DNA from: Isoetes taiwanensis
Lineage: Eukaryota; Streptophyta; Lycopodiopsida; Isoetales; Isoetaceae
Direction of reading: 5' to 3'
Length of the DNA: 64,000 nucleotides
Assembly (NCBI GenBank): GCA_021234155.1
Contig: JAJEKV010000024.1
Coordinates: forward strand, 13,862,913 to 13,926,912
In this document: one piece after another, positions 22,772-35,055 of the stretch
Position numbering within the stretch: the stretch's first letter is position 1
How the letters are laid out: every line of letters starts with the position of its first letter
The notes under the pieces: generated by a model
Seen by the model: only the letters and a program-made list of their open reading frames with translations
What the model was told of the DNA's origin: nothing
The model's database searches: none
Translations under genes and position numbers: made by a program

Positions 22772-23716
22772 TCAGGTGTGTACTTTTTGCCATTCACTTT
22801 TCTTATGCTTTGTCACTTTCCGATATGCTTTGCGGGCTGCAGTCTTATCAGTTGCATGCTTAAATGCATCCCTTGCTTTAATACAATCTGAATCAAACCA
22901 TTTTTTGGACTTATAATTTCTCTTCCTTGTCCATCCAAATGCCTCCCTGGCTGCCATAAGTATATCAGCAATAAGAAGGTTACTAAATTCACCTACTTCT
23001 AATGGCCATTCGTGACTAGATAGTATGCTCTGAAGTGCATTGGCATATGTGCCTGCAAGTTTATAATTCAGCCTTAATCGCGTTGCTTTCAGCATTTGCT
23101 TGGGAGGCTCCCATGCATCTGTGGTTAGCTCAAGCTCCAAAGGAGCATGGTCTGAGTCAGGGAGCTGGTCTATGACCCGAAAGTTCACCAATTGATCACA
23201 GTTTGATTTCCCCAACACCAAATCCACAACCGATTGCCCATTGTGCTGAAAACATGTAAATTTATGAGAATCTGGAAACTTTTTAATGTGGTTCATAACT
23301 ACCAACTCCAATGCACCACAAGTCTGTAAAAGGGATTTGCCCATTTTGTTACAAATACTGTCATCTGAGCTTCTGTCAAGTCCATATTCCGCGGCATGAC
23401 ACTCTAACAGCATGAGATCATTGCAATCTTCCTCAAATATTGGTGCTTGATATGTACTAATCCTTGCATTAAAGTCACCTGCAATGTAAACTGTGCCTTT
23501 GGTCTGGAAATGAACAACATCCCGGGCAATATGCACAAAGGGATCATTCACATCAAGTCCAGTCTGATCATAAACCTTAGATGGAATAGGCTCAATTGGT
23601 GCAAAATACACATCTGCAAGGTAAATTGGTTTTGATCCATCTATATGTATCCATAAATTATAGATGACGAGATAACGGAGCAACCACTTTCTTTGCCCTT
23701 GGTACCCGAACTCCAA
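22772..23716 (-). pseudogene. LINE 1 apurinic/apyrimidinic-type endonuclease block
   Basis: Visible endonuclease motifs are IAGDFNAR (metal-binding Asp/Asn), SVVDLVLG and the terminal LPDSDHAPLELEL (catalytic Asp-His). A basic linker with RKRNYKSKKWFDSDCIKA follows. The N-terminal WN and ET motifs are not in this frame. Residual endonuclease-like sequence (HALWSSGTKGKES) is seen in another frame up to ~23775. The domain nicks target DNA during retrotransposition; this copy is dead. Confidence 0.9.
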
Positions 23717-24080
23717 AGAGCGTGGCTATTTGAAACTTGATACAACACCAGTTTGTAGTCATACCATGTAATTGCTCATTTCCAGATTGGAGCTGCTGAT
23801 TATTTGTCATGCTTTCTCCAATCCTCAGCGTATATCACTTGCTCTACATAACCCAATTGCCAATGCTATAACTGCACACACCAGCACAAGGCGCCCTTCC
23901 ATTGCCTTACAAATGACAAATCTGAGTTCATCGTTCCCTCTTTATATACTGTTGTGGATTGCAGAACATAGATCTAGATCTTTCCTTTGTAAAATTGAAC
24001 ATAATATAGGTATCCCTCTAATTTACCAAAAAGAAGCCCTATTTTGCATGGACACTTTACATGTTGAGCGTAGTGTTCGT

Positions 24081-24450
24081 CACACAATCTTAACCATCAA
24101 ACTTTGATCCACAATCCTCCTGACTCAATCTTAACCATCCAATTTTAATCCACAATCCTCCCTACTCAATTTTAACCATCAAATTTTGATCTACAATCCT
24201 CTTCACTCAATCTTAACCATTCAATAATGATCCACACAATCATAACCAACCAATTTTGATCCACAATCCTCCCGACTCAATTTTAACCACTGAATTTTAA
24301 TTCGTAATGCTTCTGACTCAATCTTGATCATCAATTTTTTATTCCACAATCCTTCTAGCTCACTTTTCACCATCCAATTTTGATACACACAATCTTAACC
24401 ATACAATTCTGACCTCCTGACTCAATCTTAACCATCCAATTTTGGTCCAC
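24081..24450. repeat. Minisatellite, about nine 41-bp units
   Basis: Imperfect tandem copies of ATCTTAACCATCCAATTTTG followed by ATCCACAATCCTCCTGACTCA. The period is 41 bp between the first units (24090, 24131, 24172) and becomes irregular later. It lies just upstream of LINE 1. Confidence 0.85.
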
Positions 24451-27400
24451 AATCCTGGGATAAAGAAGCACAGATAGATGATGAAATGGACTCTATAATA
24501 TGTTCTCATAAATGTATAAGATTGTAGTTAGGACACTCATTGAATTTGCGATATTATGCGTGTTTTTGAAACTTTTTTTTGTTTTAACTAGATCACTGCC
24601 TCTCTTTTTCCATGATTTCTTCATTTGCTCTTAGCATCTATTCCAAATTTTTGTGCATTTTGTGGGCTTTGTGTAGGTTTGCAAGTGATAAAGGTGATTA
24701 GAGCATTATAGAGTTACATATAGACAAAACACTAGCTCATCACAATAGGTTCGTACTATGCTAAGATGCAGTTGGAATTGATTTCCAGGTGACAAGACAA
24801 CCAAGCGTGTTGTATTATTGCTTCAATCCTTGAAGATGGCCGTGCTTTACCTTTTCAAGATCTGTTTAACTTTAGCGCTACATCTACATTGCTGCAATAA
24901 ATCTTGTCCTGAAATTTGGTTGTTATATTTCTCTGCCATATTATTTTGTTGAAAGAACCAGTATAAAATATGTAATACATGGATCTAGAATGCAGGAATA
25001 CCTATGGCTTTTGTTTCTGGTGCCACTCGTGTCTCAGTGTTCCTAGAGTTGTTTGGGATAACATCTTTCTAGTGTCTGATCAATCACAACAACCCCAGTA
25101 CTGGGTCCATATGTTGTTTTTCAGTATGGTTTTTGCCAAAAAAGAACATCAAAAAACTATGTGGTGATTATTATCCGATTTTGCTAGAAACTATGTGTAG
25201 TTTTTAGCCAATTTTTTATATATGTAGTTTTTTTCTGCAAAAAGTCTACACATAGAATTTTGTCAAGATTATCTACACGTAGGAATTAGTATATGTTTTT
25301 ACATGTTGTTTTTTAAAAGTAGTTGTAGTTTTCAAGTGTTACTTTCTTAAAAAATAGATATGTGGTTTTTAATAAAACTTAAAAGTCCACATGTCTTTTT
25401 TCAATGTTGTTTTGCAAAAGAATCCACGTAGAGAAATTTGTCCGACTTTACTAGAAAGACGCGTAATTTTCTGGGTTTTTTTTTTTTTTACACCTATGTT
25501 GTTTCTAAGTGTCGATTTCCTCGAAAAATGATTTGTTGTTTTCAGAAAAGGAAACGTGGTTTTCAAAAATAGCTGTTATTTTTTGGTGTTGTTTTACATA
25601 AAATCTACATGTGGTTTCTATAAAAATAATATTTTTCGACGTTGTTCTTTCACTAAAAGACTGTAGTTAAAAAACGTGGGTTTAAAAAAAACAATGTGTT
25701 GATAAATTAAAAAGTAAGTATTGTTTTTTTCACAAAATATTTAAATTTAAGTATTGTTTGTACATTGTCAAACATTGAATATCTTGTGGATTTCTGTATT
25801 TTTACATTCTTGTTTCATAGCACTTATTTGACTTGTCAAATATTGAACTCTTGTGAAAGAGGTAAAGTTGACAATGTTTTGTACAATGCAGAATATTTCA
25901 GCATGACAATTTTCATACAGAAAGGAAAAATTTCGATATGCTTTTGTTTATATTCCATATCTCAAGAGTAACATGAATAAAGAAACACGAATGTTTACAG
26001 AGTTTTACCAAAGTCTCACCTATTACCTGAATGCTAATGGCTTTTACAGGGAGCAGAGTAGACATTGCTAACCCAAGTTGCAAAGCTTGGATCATCCACC
26101 TCTGTGCTTACGAAAAAATCTATGTCCAATGCCTCGCCAATCCTTCCCATCTGCAAATACGCCAATTTTTTAGCAATAGAGTTGTTTTAAATGCAGAATG
26201 TTGATGGCTGATTCAAGAAGGTGCACAAAGCAAGGAGATCGAAAAGCGGGTGGATCTATGAACCAAATGCATCAGAATCAATTTCGAAAAAAAAAATGAA
26301 AGAATGGTTTGGGCACAGAGCTGCCGGAGTGCTAGGCAGTATGCAGGGCCGAATTTTGCCGGATTTGCCACAGTCTCTGAAGGCAAGGAACATGGCTTTT
26401 TATATCTTTCAACCTAATATCTATATCCTGAATGAAATATGGCTAAAACTAACACACTACGCCAAGACATAGATTAGTTTTATTCAGCTTCAGCTGTAAG
26501 GGAAGGAAACGAGCAGAACCGACCCTGTGGACATGCAGAAAAGTATGTAAATAGCCAAAAGAGCAGAGCTCGCCATAGCTTCTCCAGTTACTTCTGATGA
26601 AGACGACTTGGGATTGAAACCAGAAGGCAGAATAAAACCAAATCGCAGAAGATAGGGACTGAAATCAGAAGGCAGAAGAAAACCATTTGAAATGGTGAAG
26701 AAGGCCCAAAAGGGCTGGCAAAAGATGGAAGACATAGCCGGTTCTTGAGCAAATCAAGTGTGCATACGAAAGCCATAGCCGGTACTTGAGCTTTGAGAAA
26801 ATCAAGTGTGCAGACGGAAGCCATAGCCGGATCAGAGGCAGATCAGAGCCAGAGCTTTGAGCATGATCAGAGGCGGGACGGTGACGGAGGCAGGAAGAGG
26901 AGCACAGTAGGGCAAAAAAACAAGGGTAAAATCTGAACCATCAACGTTAATCACAGCCATTAATTCCCGGCCAATAGAATGGTAAGACGTGGATCACAAT
27001 CTTAGCCACTCATCTCAACAGTTAAAATTGATACAATTATACCATGCATATTTTTTTTTTATTTTATACAATTGTACAATTCATATTTTTTTAATTTCGC
27101 GATTATCTTGCCGAAATCAGAAACCGTAGTTTTGTAACATAAGATTTTGCATGGTGTGGTGTTGTATCCGTATATAAGCTGATGCTGGCACCCAAGGAAT
27201 CTAGGATTTGGATTCCTACATTTGTGCAGTCAGGAGGGTTGCGCTTCACATGGGCGGGCGGCAGATGGCAACCAAGCAGGCATGCAGCTATTCCTGGCTA
27301 GCTAGGTGTCGATTGGCTTCCTTCATCTTCGTTGGTTCTATGCAAGAGGCAGGCAGCGGTTTTTCTTGAGGACGAATTTGGAGTTCCAACCAGTCTTTTC

Positions 27401-27497
27401 AACGGGCAGGCAACAGGCTCTTCAACAGGCTTTTCTAACTTGATCTATTCTAACTTGATCTATTCTGTTCGTCTTTGAATTCCATGCTTCGTATAGT
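24451..27497. other. Gene-poor AT-rich interval
   Basis: No gene is recognised. 25190-25700 is T-rich with recurring TGTGGTTTTT/ACATGT phrases. 26720-26850 contains three diverged copies of a ~55-bp unit (GAAGCCATAGCCGG ... AAATCAAGTGTGCA). A single GGATCACAATCTTAGCCA near 26990 resembles the minisatellite unit at 24.1 kb. Confidence 0.5.
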
Positions 27498-28131
27498 AAG
27501 GCATACGAATTACTGCGGGCTCTTCGGACGATCCACGCATAAGCGGATCAACCGGGCACATATCCATTGTGTTTTCCGCGACAATGATTGGTACACCCCG
27601 GTACTTTCGAGAATGCCGCCGATGTGCATTTTTTAGTTGGATAGGTGGTATCTCGAGAATCTGTTCAAGGATCCAACATTTTCTCTTCCGTTTTGGAATT
27701 GGGACAACCAATCATTTGTTTCTCCTCCGTCCAATTCAATCCAGATTTCTACGCCAAGAAGGCTTCATTGTTGGATTCAAAGAGAAATACTGTTATGTAC
27801 CCGTGAGGTTGTTAGCTTCGGCCAAGGCCGCAAGTCCGTTTATTGGACAAAATTACCGCCTAAATCTGTAAAACTCCGGCGGTGGTACATTGGAAAACAA
27901 TTCCCATGGATTTGTTCATTTTGACCGGGGAGGAAGGAATGCCCCTTATGAGGACATGGGTGCCCTCTATTACGCGAGAATTGATCCCATCTTCTTAAGC
28001 CCACCAACTCGCCTTTATTTTCTTCGATGAGTTTGGTGATGCGGTGAAGGCCAAGGTCGAGGGGTGCATTGGAACTTCATAAAATTTGGGTTCAGGTATG
28101 AAGATGTTGAATTATGTGCGAATTGTTAGAA
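27498..28131 (+). pseudogene. Polyphenol oxidase (tyrosinase-type) pseudogene
   Basis: Polyphenol oxidases are di-copper enzymes that oxidise o-diphenols, usually in plastids. Pieces recognised in order, across several frames: KAYELLRAL, then HIHCVFRDND (CuA region), LDRWYLENLFKDPTFSLPFWNWDNQSF (the family hallmark FWNWD), GGGTLENNSHGFVHFDRGGRNAPYEDMGALYYARIDPIF (CuB approach), and a degraded DEFGDAVKAKVEGCIGTS/KFGFRYEDVEL matching the DWL-domain region. Several stops and frameshifts occur. The CuB His pair expected after DPIFF is degraded to LSPP. The transit peptide and N-terminus are absent and the C-terminal KFDV domain is not recognised. No introns are evident. Confidence 0.75.
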
Positions 28132-28940
28132 TTTCTTGCCAGTATGTACGGCCAGATGATTGTTGTGATACACATTTAACCATGGAATGGTTTGTTTTTG
28201 AGGGGTAAGTCAAAAAGGGGGGATTTGATCCCATCTTGACTTCAATTCGAGGGCTAGAATTTGATGACCTAGAATATGCCGTGCAATGTGCTTGCATCCA
28301 ATGGTTCCAAATAATTTTAATACACCCCAAATGATAATACACCTCAAATGAGTTTGGATAAGCTAGAACAAAGACGTTGCCATATTACAAAGAGTTGGGC
28401 AAAAAAGGGGGGGATGGATTTTATTTTCCGTTTTTTTTTTGTTTTGTTAGAAACCAATGGTATTAGAATGGAGTGTATCACTATCTATCGCCCGAACATG
28501 GCGGCCAAACCAGCTGCGGCTCCTTCTTTGTTGGAAGAAAGCCCGAGCATGTTAGGCGGCCAGATTCATGCCCTCATACCGTCTAAATATCGAGTGCCAT
28601 ATATATTGGCCACCGTCACGTCATCCCATGCCCTCAGATCATGATGCCCCTTCTCTACGGGGCATCAACGATGACCCCGTTCATACTATAGTCATGCATT
28701 TTTATGACTATAGTGGCGATTTAAAATCCCGAGTACCTCTATCGAGATAATTTGCCATTGTATGTCATGCTCCACCAGATTTTGCATATAAGCTAATGAG
28801 TATTGCTAGATTTTGTATAGGAACTCCAAAATTCATACCGAATTTTTTACCGGCAAGTGAAAACTTGAAACAAAAAATAAAAATTTCAACCAAAAATTAA
28901 GAAGACTAACATCAATGTTTTTTTATACTTGCCTAGTAGT
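28132..28940. other. No recognised feature downstream of the PPO pseudogene
   Basis: Could include decayed polyphenol oxidase C-terminal sequence, but no motif is convincing. Short frames here look like chance. Confidence 0.4.
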
Positions 28941-29090
28941 ATGTTTGAGCCACATCGCATGTTTGAGTCTATGTGGCATGTTTGAGTCTACACGGCATCT
29001 TTGAGCCACATGTCATGGTTGAGCCTAGCGGCATGTTTGAGCCAATGTGGCATGTTCTAGCCTAGGGGCATGTTCGAGCCTAGGGACACA
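28941..29090. repeat. CATGTTTGAGCC short tandem array, copy 1
   Basis: Seven or so diverged units of GGCATGTTTGAGCC plus a variable 8-12 bases. The same motif forms arrays at 30214-30336 and 34818-35010. Confidence 0.8.
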
Positions 29091-30213
29091 ACATTTCAAC
29101 CATTAAAAAATGTCCAAAAGCATATTTCACCTTTTAAATAAATAATTCATTTGAAAGAACATCCTATATTCGCTACATCCTATATTCGCTACATCCTAGC
29201 CATCCAAATATGGCATATACCCAAGCACATGCCATATCCCAAAAGCAGGGCCGTCCAACCCAAGTCAAGATGGGGTCAAAACCCCATTTCCACGTCAGCC
29301 TAAGGTTCATGAGGACGTATTCATTTGAAGTCAATTCCATACATACATACAAGTAATAACTACAGAAACCTGTGTCACATACAGTTACAGCAGCATGGCT
29401 GCCCTGAAGCAATGATGTGCAGACCTGTGTTACTTCCAAAGAAAATTACAGAAGGACACAGACTCCCATGGCTGCGAAAGTAAACCTGTCCAGAAACTGC
29501 AGAAGAATTTGCTGCTCCACAACACAATAAAGAAATAAATAAAACAAAGGAAATTAGATAAGGGCACCATGGCTGCTATGAAGCAATACTCTGCACAACT
29601 CTGTTCACAAACTGCAGAGCAACTGCAGAGCTACAGCAGCGCCTGTCCCGCCCACAAAACCCCGTCCTCTGATGCTTCGCCTAAGCAAGACAGAAGGAGC
29701 CTAAAAATACACACTGTAAAAGAGCAGAAGAGGGCAGAACAAAACAAGGAAAATGCATGCAAGAATGGGGATTTGAACCCCACCGATTAAATCGGTACCA
29801 GATTTGATGAATGGAGCAGAATAGGGCAGAACAAAAGAAGAAATTGCATCCACATGCTTTTGGCTACGACAGAAAGAATAATCCAAAATCTCCTCTTCAG
29901 AAGAAGAAAAACCGCAGATGCCATAGCCTGGCTCCAGATTCTCCATCTGTGCCCCATCGAATTCTGCATCTGTGGCCTCCGAAATTAAATCCATGTTTAC
30001 TGCTGCCAGATTAACAGCTCTAAGAATCGCTTTGAAGACGTCGGTTGCTTCTGAACCCTGCCAGAATAACTCCGCCATCGCCAAGCAGCCGCCAACAGAA
30101 GAACTCCGCCATGCCCTGCCCTAACGCCCAAATTCGACACAAACCCCACTTTCCTAATACAGACAAGAACAAAAATGGCACGACTCCAGTTGTAAAAATT
30201 AGGCCTTCCCAAT
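29091..30213. other. Spacer with a tRNA-like 3' half
   Basis: On the minus strand near 29760-29800, GATTTAATCGGTGGGGTTCA followed by AATCCCC resembles a tRNA T-arm (B box GGTTCAAATCC, one base from consensus). No acceptor or anticodon arm could be folded, so it is at best a SINE or tRNA relic. Overlapping short frames at 29.7-30.3 kb look spurious. Confidence 0.3.
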
Positions 30214-30336
30214 TGAGCCACGTATCATGTGTGAACCATGTGTCATGTTTTGAGCCTAGTGGCATGTTAGATGCCATGTGGCATGTTTGAACCACGTGAC
30301 TAGTTTGAACCACATGTCATGTTTGAGCCTAGGGGT
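30214..30336. repeat. CATGTTTGAGCC short tandem array, copy 2
   Basis: Units such as GGCATGTTTGAACCACGTGA and CATGTTTGAGCCTAGGGG match the array at 28941-29090. Confidence 0.78.
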
Positions 30337-30479
30337 AAACCCCAAGCACCATTAAGACAAAAATGGAACTGATATGAGAAATAATGGGTAACAATGTGAG
30401 GTGTGCTGAGATGACAAAATATGGTGAATGACATGGCAAAAATGGCATGATGATGTGGCGAATGGTAGTTTTTGCAATC

Positions 30480-30770
30480 TCCATGAAATGAGTGGGTTCA
30501 AAGTTGGAAGAAAATTTGGCCAGTGTACTTCCCTGAGACAAACCAAGGTCTGCACACTCAAATGATGCTATCTCTAGTTTTACTAAACAATTTTGGATGG
30601 ATTTTGAAATAACTATCAGAGAAAAGTTTTTTTGTCACAAAAAAATTAGCAAGCGGTTCTTTAGATCTCGAGCTTGATAAGGGGATTTTGCATGATTTCA
30701 ACTGACACAAATCTGAATAGGGCCTAATATCATGTGCAAAAGATAGAATTATAGTTTGGATCACAATAAG
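30480..30770. repeat. Inverted copy of the 32.0-32.3 kb repeat block
   Basis: In reverse complement this segment reads GTGTGCAGACCTTGGTTTGT and neighbouring phrases also found, in direct orientation, at 32.2 kb and 35.94 kb. Part of the dispersed repeat complex of 30-37 kb. Confidence 0.65.
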
Positions 30771-31019
30771 TATCTCTGTAGCATGTTATCATGAGAAGTA
30801 TCTCTGCTATTCTAGAATGGGGCTCGCATGAAACCAACAAACTGCCATAGATAGGTTTCTCATTCATCTCAGCAGATTTTCTACAATGGTGGACAGTGGG
30901 TAGGCGCACACATGCGAACTACCCACGAAAAATAAAGGGAAAATCCAATTATATCATTTGGACCCCAAAAAAAATACAATGCTAATAGATGAGTGGCTCA
31001 TGTACCTGCCGAAAGCTTA

Positions 31020-31085
31020 TCACCGGGATTAAAAAACCTAGCCCTTTCGGGTTTTCGAGGAAAAACCCTAGTGATAAGCCTTCGG
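31020..31085 (-). repeat. LINE 3'-UTR-like module
   Basis: The minus strand carries GGTTTTTCCTCGAAAACCCG, then GGTTTTTTAATCCCGG. The same arrangement occurs in the 3' UTR of the LINE fragment at about 5880-5930. The terminal GGGTCCCATAG block is not present here. Confidence 0.55.
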
Positions 31086-31340
31086 CAAGGGGCTTGGACA
31101 AACGTAAGGCATAGAAATCGCTCCCAAAAAAACCCCCGCATGGAGACGTCGAAACAGATGCCGCTCGCCAACCTGTACCTGCACATCACCAACACAACAA
31201 ATGAGACAACACAAACATACCAGAGAATAGCATCACCCAGGGAGTGGGAAAAAAAAAGCATCACCCAGCGGGTGGAAGAAAAACATGATAAACAGAAACT
31301 TATGCACAAAACAATAAACAAAGAAGGGGGGAGGGTGGGT

Positions 31341-31891
31341 TCAAAGAGAATAAGGTACTGCTGAGAGAAGAAGAAGCGCCGATGAGACGTTGATGCAGAA
31401 CCGCGCCTAAAATAGCGAAACCACAACCAGAGAGGGCATGCGCCGCATGCATGCATGCAAGACATGCATGCTCGCCCCATCCTAGAATGTCGATCCGATG
31501 TCTCGGATCGATGCGATTCTAGAATGGGGCTCGCACGAAACCAACAAACCGCTCGAATACCAGAGAACTTCCTTAGCAAACTAGAATCGAGGATGAAGGT
31601 CACAGGACGAAGGCTAAAGAAGGGCCGAGGCCGAGAAAGGGCATGCCACAGCATGACAGAAACGCCAAATAGGCCAAACCAAGCAGGAAGAAGCCCCTCC
31701 CCTGCATGGAAACAAATCAAAGAGAATAAGGTACTGCTGAGAGAAGAGGAAGTGCCGATGAGACGTTGATGCAGAACCGCGCCTAAAATAGCGAAACCCC
31801 AACCAGAGAGGGCATGCGCCGCATGCATGCATGCAAGACATGCATGCTCGCCCCATCCTAGAATGTCGATCCGATGTCTCGGATTGATGTG
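31341..31891. repeat. Direct repeat pair of ~175 bp
   Basis: 31341-31515 and 31717-31891 are ~97% identical, offset 376 bp. They share AAAGAGAATAAGGTACTGCT through the GCATGCATGCATGCAAGACA run and the GATCCGATGTCTCGGAT dyad. The duplication creates a long artificial minus-strand frame spanning the region. Confidence 0.85.
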
Positions 31892-32879
31892 ATTACAGAG
31901 ACACTTCTCGTGATCCAAACTACAATTTTATATTTTACACATTATATTAGAGCCCATTCAAACCTGTACCAGTTGAAATCATGCAAAAAATCATTTTTTA
32001 CCAAGCTCGAGATCCAAAAAACTGCTTGCTGGTTTTCTGTAACACTTCACTGACAGAATTTATGATCCAATTTGGACTCGTTTTTCACCATCATCCCAGT
32101 TCTAAATCAAGCCAAATTTTTTTCCACATGTTCCTACAACTTTGTTCTGATAGGCATTTCAAAAACCATGCAAAATTGCTCAGTAAAACTCGAGATATCA
32201 TCATTTGAGTGTGCAGACCTTGTTTTGTCTCAGGCAAATGCACTGGCCAAATTTTCTTCCAACTTTGAACCCGATTTTCTCAGACATCTCAAATCCAAAT
32301 TGAGCCAAATTTCTTACCACATCTCACTACAAATTTCCACTGGTTGCTACTCCAAGAATCATTTGAACAAGATTAGCGCAGCTCGAGATATTCAAATCTA
32401 AGTGCACTACCTCATTTTGCTTTAGGGATCCAAATGTAATTGATGTCTTTTTGCATAATTTTGAAGAAAGATTGGTTGTCCTAAGCAATCTGGAGGTTTT
32501 AACACACCATATCCATATCAAGCATGCACATGAACTAACACACCTGAGAAGTGTCATCTTGCGTGCACGTATCTCAAAATGATTCAGTGGGCATGAGAGA
32601 GAAAGACGAGCCATATGATCAAATTTTTCAGGATGCATTAGAATTTATGACAAGGTCAATAATTCCAACTCTTTTGAACGCTTCTATTCAAGACAATCTG
32701 TATACAATTAGCTCTTGACTTCTAATTGCCACGGTAGGAGGATAATAGATCCAAACCCATGTCTGTCAGTTCCTATTGCTTCGTGTCTTCAATTGCAACT
32801 TTTCGACTATGTCCCAAGTGGAAACGATCAAAACTTGATCTTCATAACATAAACCCTACAATAATCTAGCAACACAACG

Positions 32880-33785
32880 TTTCGGAGGCTGAAACGTGGT
32901 TGTTTTTATAAATAACTAGGTGCACCATGTTTTAGCATGCATGCAGAGCTATGACAACTGAAATAACAGAGTTTGGATCTATCGGCCATCCCGAACATCC
33001 CAAACAATCTTGCTACTGCAAAAGGTGCTCTTGACTTCTAATTGCCACACTGGGAGAAGGATAAATCCAAACCCAGTTTCTATTGGTTCGTGTTTTCAAC
33101 TCAGCTTCTCGACCATGTTCCAAGTGCAACCGACCAAAACGCAACCTCCACAACGTAGACCCTTCAATAACCAAGCACGACATAGGGTTTACATTGTGGA
33201 GGCCATGTCCTAGTCAGATTCGACCAGGATCTTTTACAATGTCATCACATAGAAGGATGGTGTAGATGCCAGAAGACAGACCCTTAAAACGTTTCGGAAG
33301 CGTGCGCCCCAAAGGTCCTCTTCTGAAGGGCCTCAGGCCATGGACGGGCAACTCTTCCACTTCAGAACAGTGAATGGCCCTGCCAATGGACTCAGAACAT
33401 CGACATTACCTTGAGGACCAAGTTTCGTGGGCTGAAGACCACCCCTTCTCCAAGAAGCGCCAAAGTAGCTCGTGTCTAACACGTTCGTACTCAATTGGTC
33501 TAGGAGGTGGCTACAGAATAATGCCATATCGCACGTTCGTGTCTCTTTCGTTGCAAAAAGTGACTGTATAACTTGGTCTCTAGGGTAATTTCATCATTCC
33601 GGATAATATGACTAAGTCAAATCTCCATTCCGGAGTCTTTATACTGCCCAAACAACAAAACAATTAGGTTTCTACGTGGTTGCCCACAGGACGCTTCGCG
33701 AATTGATAAGTTCTCCTAGAACGATCTTGGATTTTTTTGAACCTGCTCGAAGCTTGGCCCTGAAAGGAGGATTCAATGGATGGAT
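32880..33785 (+). repeat. Large repeat block, copy 1
   Basis: Matches 36088-36970 in the same order, about 80-90% similar, offset about 3.2 kb. The shared sequence includes CGACATTACCTYGAGGACCAAG, CTTCTCCAAGAAGCGCCAAA and a terminal stretch GGTTTCTAC...GAACCTGCT. A pair of long direct repeats like this could be diverged LTRs, but TG/CA ends and a target duplication were not found. Confidence 0.7.
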
Positions 33786-34817
33786 AGGAAAGCCGAGCTC
33801 TAGGGGGGAGGGGGGGGAGGCATTAGCATACAACCCCTAGAGGAGCACTGCCAGGAAAGGCCGCCTCGGCAACCTTTCTGGGGTCCATCTCCTAGAGTCT
33901 AGCCTCTCCCCTTTGGTGAGGCAGTCGCACAAGGTCCTGGCCTTGTTTGACTTGGGGAAGGTGTAAACGCTTCTATCAAATCCAATCAGAGAGACACATA
34001 GAGGGAGGGAGCGAGGGAGGGGCAGCATGTACGACTTACCAATACCTCGCCCTACATAAAACAGAGATGTGATATATCAGAATCAAGATCTGGCATATCT
34101 TTTCCACATAAATGTCCATCAATATGACCATGGGCTGTGGGCCTACACTTAATTATAGGAGCTTCTTTTTGAACCATAGTATCAATGCTCAACCATGAAA
34201 GAATTTGGATATGGAAGTATGGCAAAATGAAGATAAGGTCTTGGTGATAAAATAATATGGCAAGGTAGGCAATAATGGAAGTAAGATATAAGAAGGGTAA
34301 TAATGGCTTAAAATGCATGGGCTCGTGGGAAATAACATCATAGTGACAAAATGGCAAGGATTGTAGATTTCAAAATAATAATGGTGTGACGAAGGCAAAA
34401 TGATGGGGGTGAATACTCCCAAAGATTCATACAGAAAAAACAAGAAAATGGCTAGTCGAAAATACACAAGAGGTGAATAAATGGCAAAGAGGTGTTCAAA
34501 GGGCAAGGTTGGGTATGGGAATAAGAAAAAAGGGCTAGGCTAAGAGGGTGCAAGGGTGGATATGTAGTAAAGGTGAGCATAAAACCAAATGTGGATATGG
34601 AAATGGAGAAAAGAGCTAAGGCTTGAAACCATGTACCATGGGGTCTTCCAAACTCTAACTTCCAAACTTCAAAGGAGCATCTTCCAATCTTCTTAACCCA
34701 GAGCCTTCTAGAACATGTGGACCCTAGAACCCCTTGGAAGCAGCTTTTCCCAAAAGTCCTCTCCTTGTCCATGCGACGGACGTGCAACTTCCCCCCTTCG
34801 AAACTCCGAATTGGCCC
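33786..34817. other. Spacer without recognised genes
   Basis: Starts with a G-rich run (33808-33823). Frames here are short and overlapping on both strands. Repeated AATGGCA/ATGGTG phrases give low complexity. No homology recognised. Confidence 0.4.
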
Positions 34818-35010
34818 GCATGGCATTTCAGAGCCTAGATGGCATGTTGGAGTCCGCGTGGCATATTTGAGCCACCTTGGTACGTTTGAGACTAGGCCAC
34901 ATGTTGTCTAGGTGGCATGTTGGAGCCACCTTGGCATAGTGGAGCCCACGTGTCGTGTCTGCGCCACCTTGGCATGTTAGAGCCCACATGATATCTTGAG
35001 GCCTGACATG
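34818..35010. repeat. CATGTTTGAGCC short tandem array, copy 3
   Basis: GGCATGTTGGAGCC and GGCATATTTGAGCCACCTTGG units, about eight, same family as the arrays at 28.9 and 30.2 kb. It directly precedes the first strong dyad unit at 35056. Confidence 0.78.
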
Positions 35011-35055
35011 CTTAGAGATGGTGCACCGAGTTATCCATGAAAATAACCATGTTTT

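Larger units (their letters stand above)
20577..23780 (-). mobile_element. LINE retrotransposon 1 (5'-truncated)
   Basis: Minus-strand order is APE-type endonuclease, linker, reverse transcriptase, zf-RVT, 3' UTR and a simple-repeat tail. The tail is repeated ATAGTT units at 20577-20606, after an AATAAA signal. ORF1 and the first part of the endonuclease are missing, so the 5' end is near 23780. Frameshifts separate three coding blocks. It is the same clade as the plus-strand LINE at 38.1 kb: both have the HPKTFW / DPKTFW linker and similar RT. Confidence 0.92.

Noticed and set aside
24081-24450. CRISPR-like regular repeats
   Set aside because: The units are contiguous and diverged with no unique spacers, and the host is a plant nuclear genome.
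29760-29800. tRNA gene
   Set aside because: Only a T-arm-like B box is visible; no acceptor stem, anticodon arm or A box could be paired.
30998-31918. 306-codon minus-strand open frame
   Set aside because: It reads through two copies of the same ~175-bp direct repeat and a LINE-UTR-like module, with repeated HACLACMHA/MSCMHACGACP peptide and no domain. It is best explained by duplicated non-coding sequence.
33808-33823. G-rich run as a G-quadruplex or telomeric repeat
   Set aside because: A single G run without TTTAGGG units. The GTAAACCCT dyads nearby contain only one telomere-like unit each.
34052-34826. Overlapping 100-125 codon minus-strand frames
   Set aside because: Low-complexity Leu/Phe/Pro/Ser-rich translations in three frames over the same stretch; no motif.
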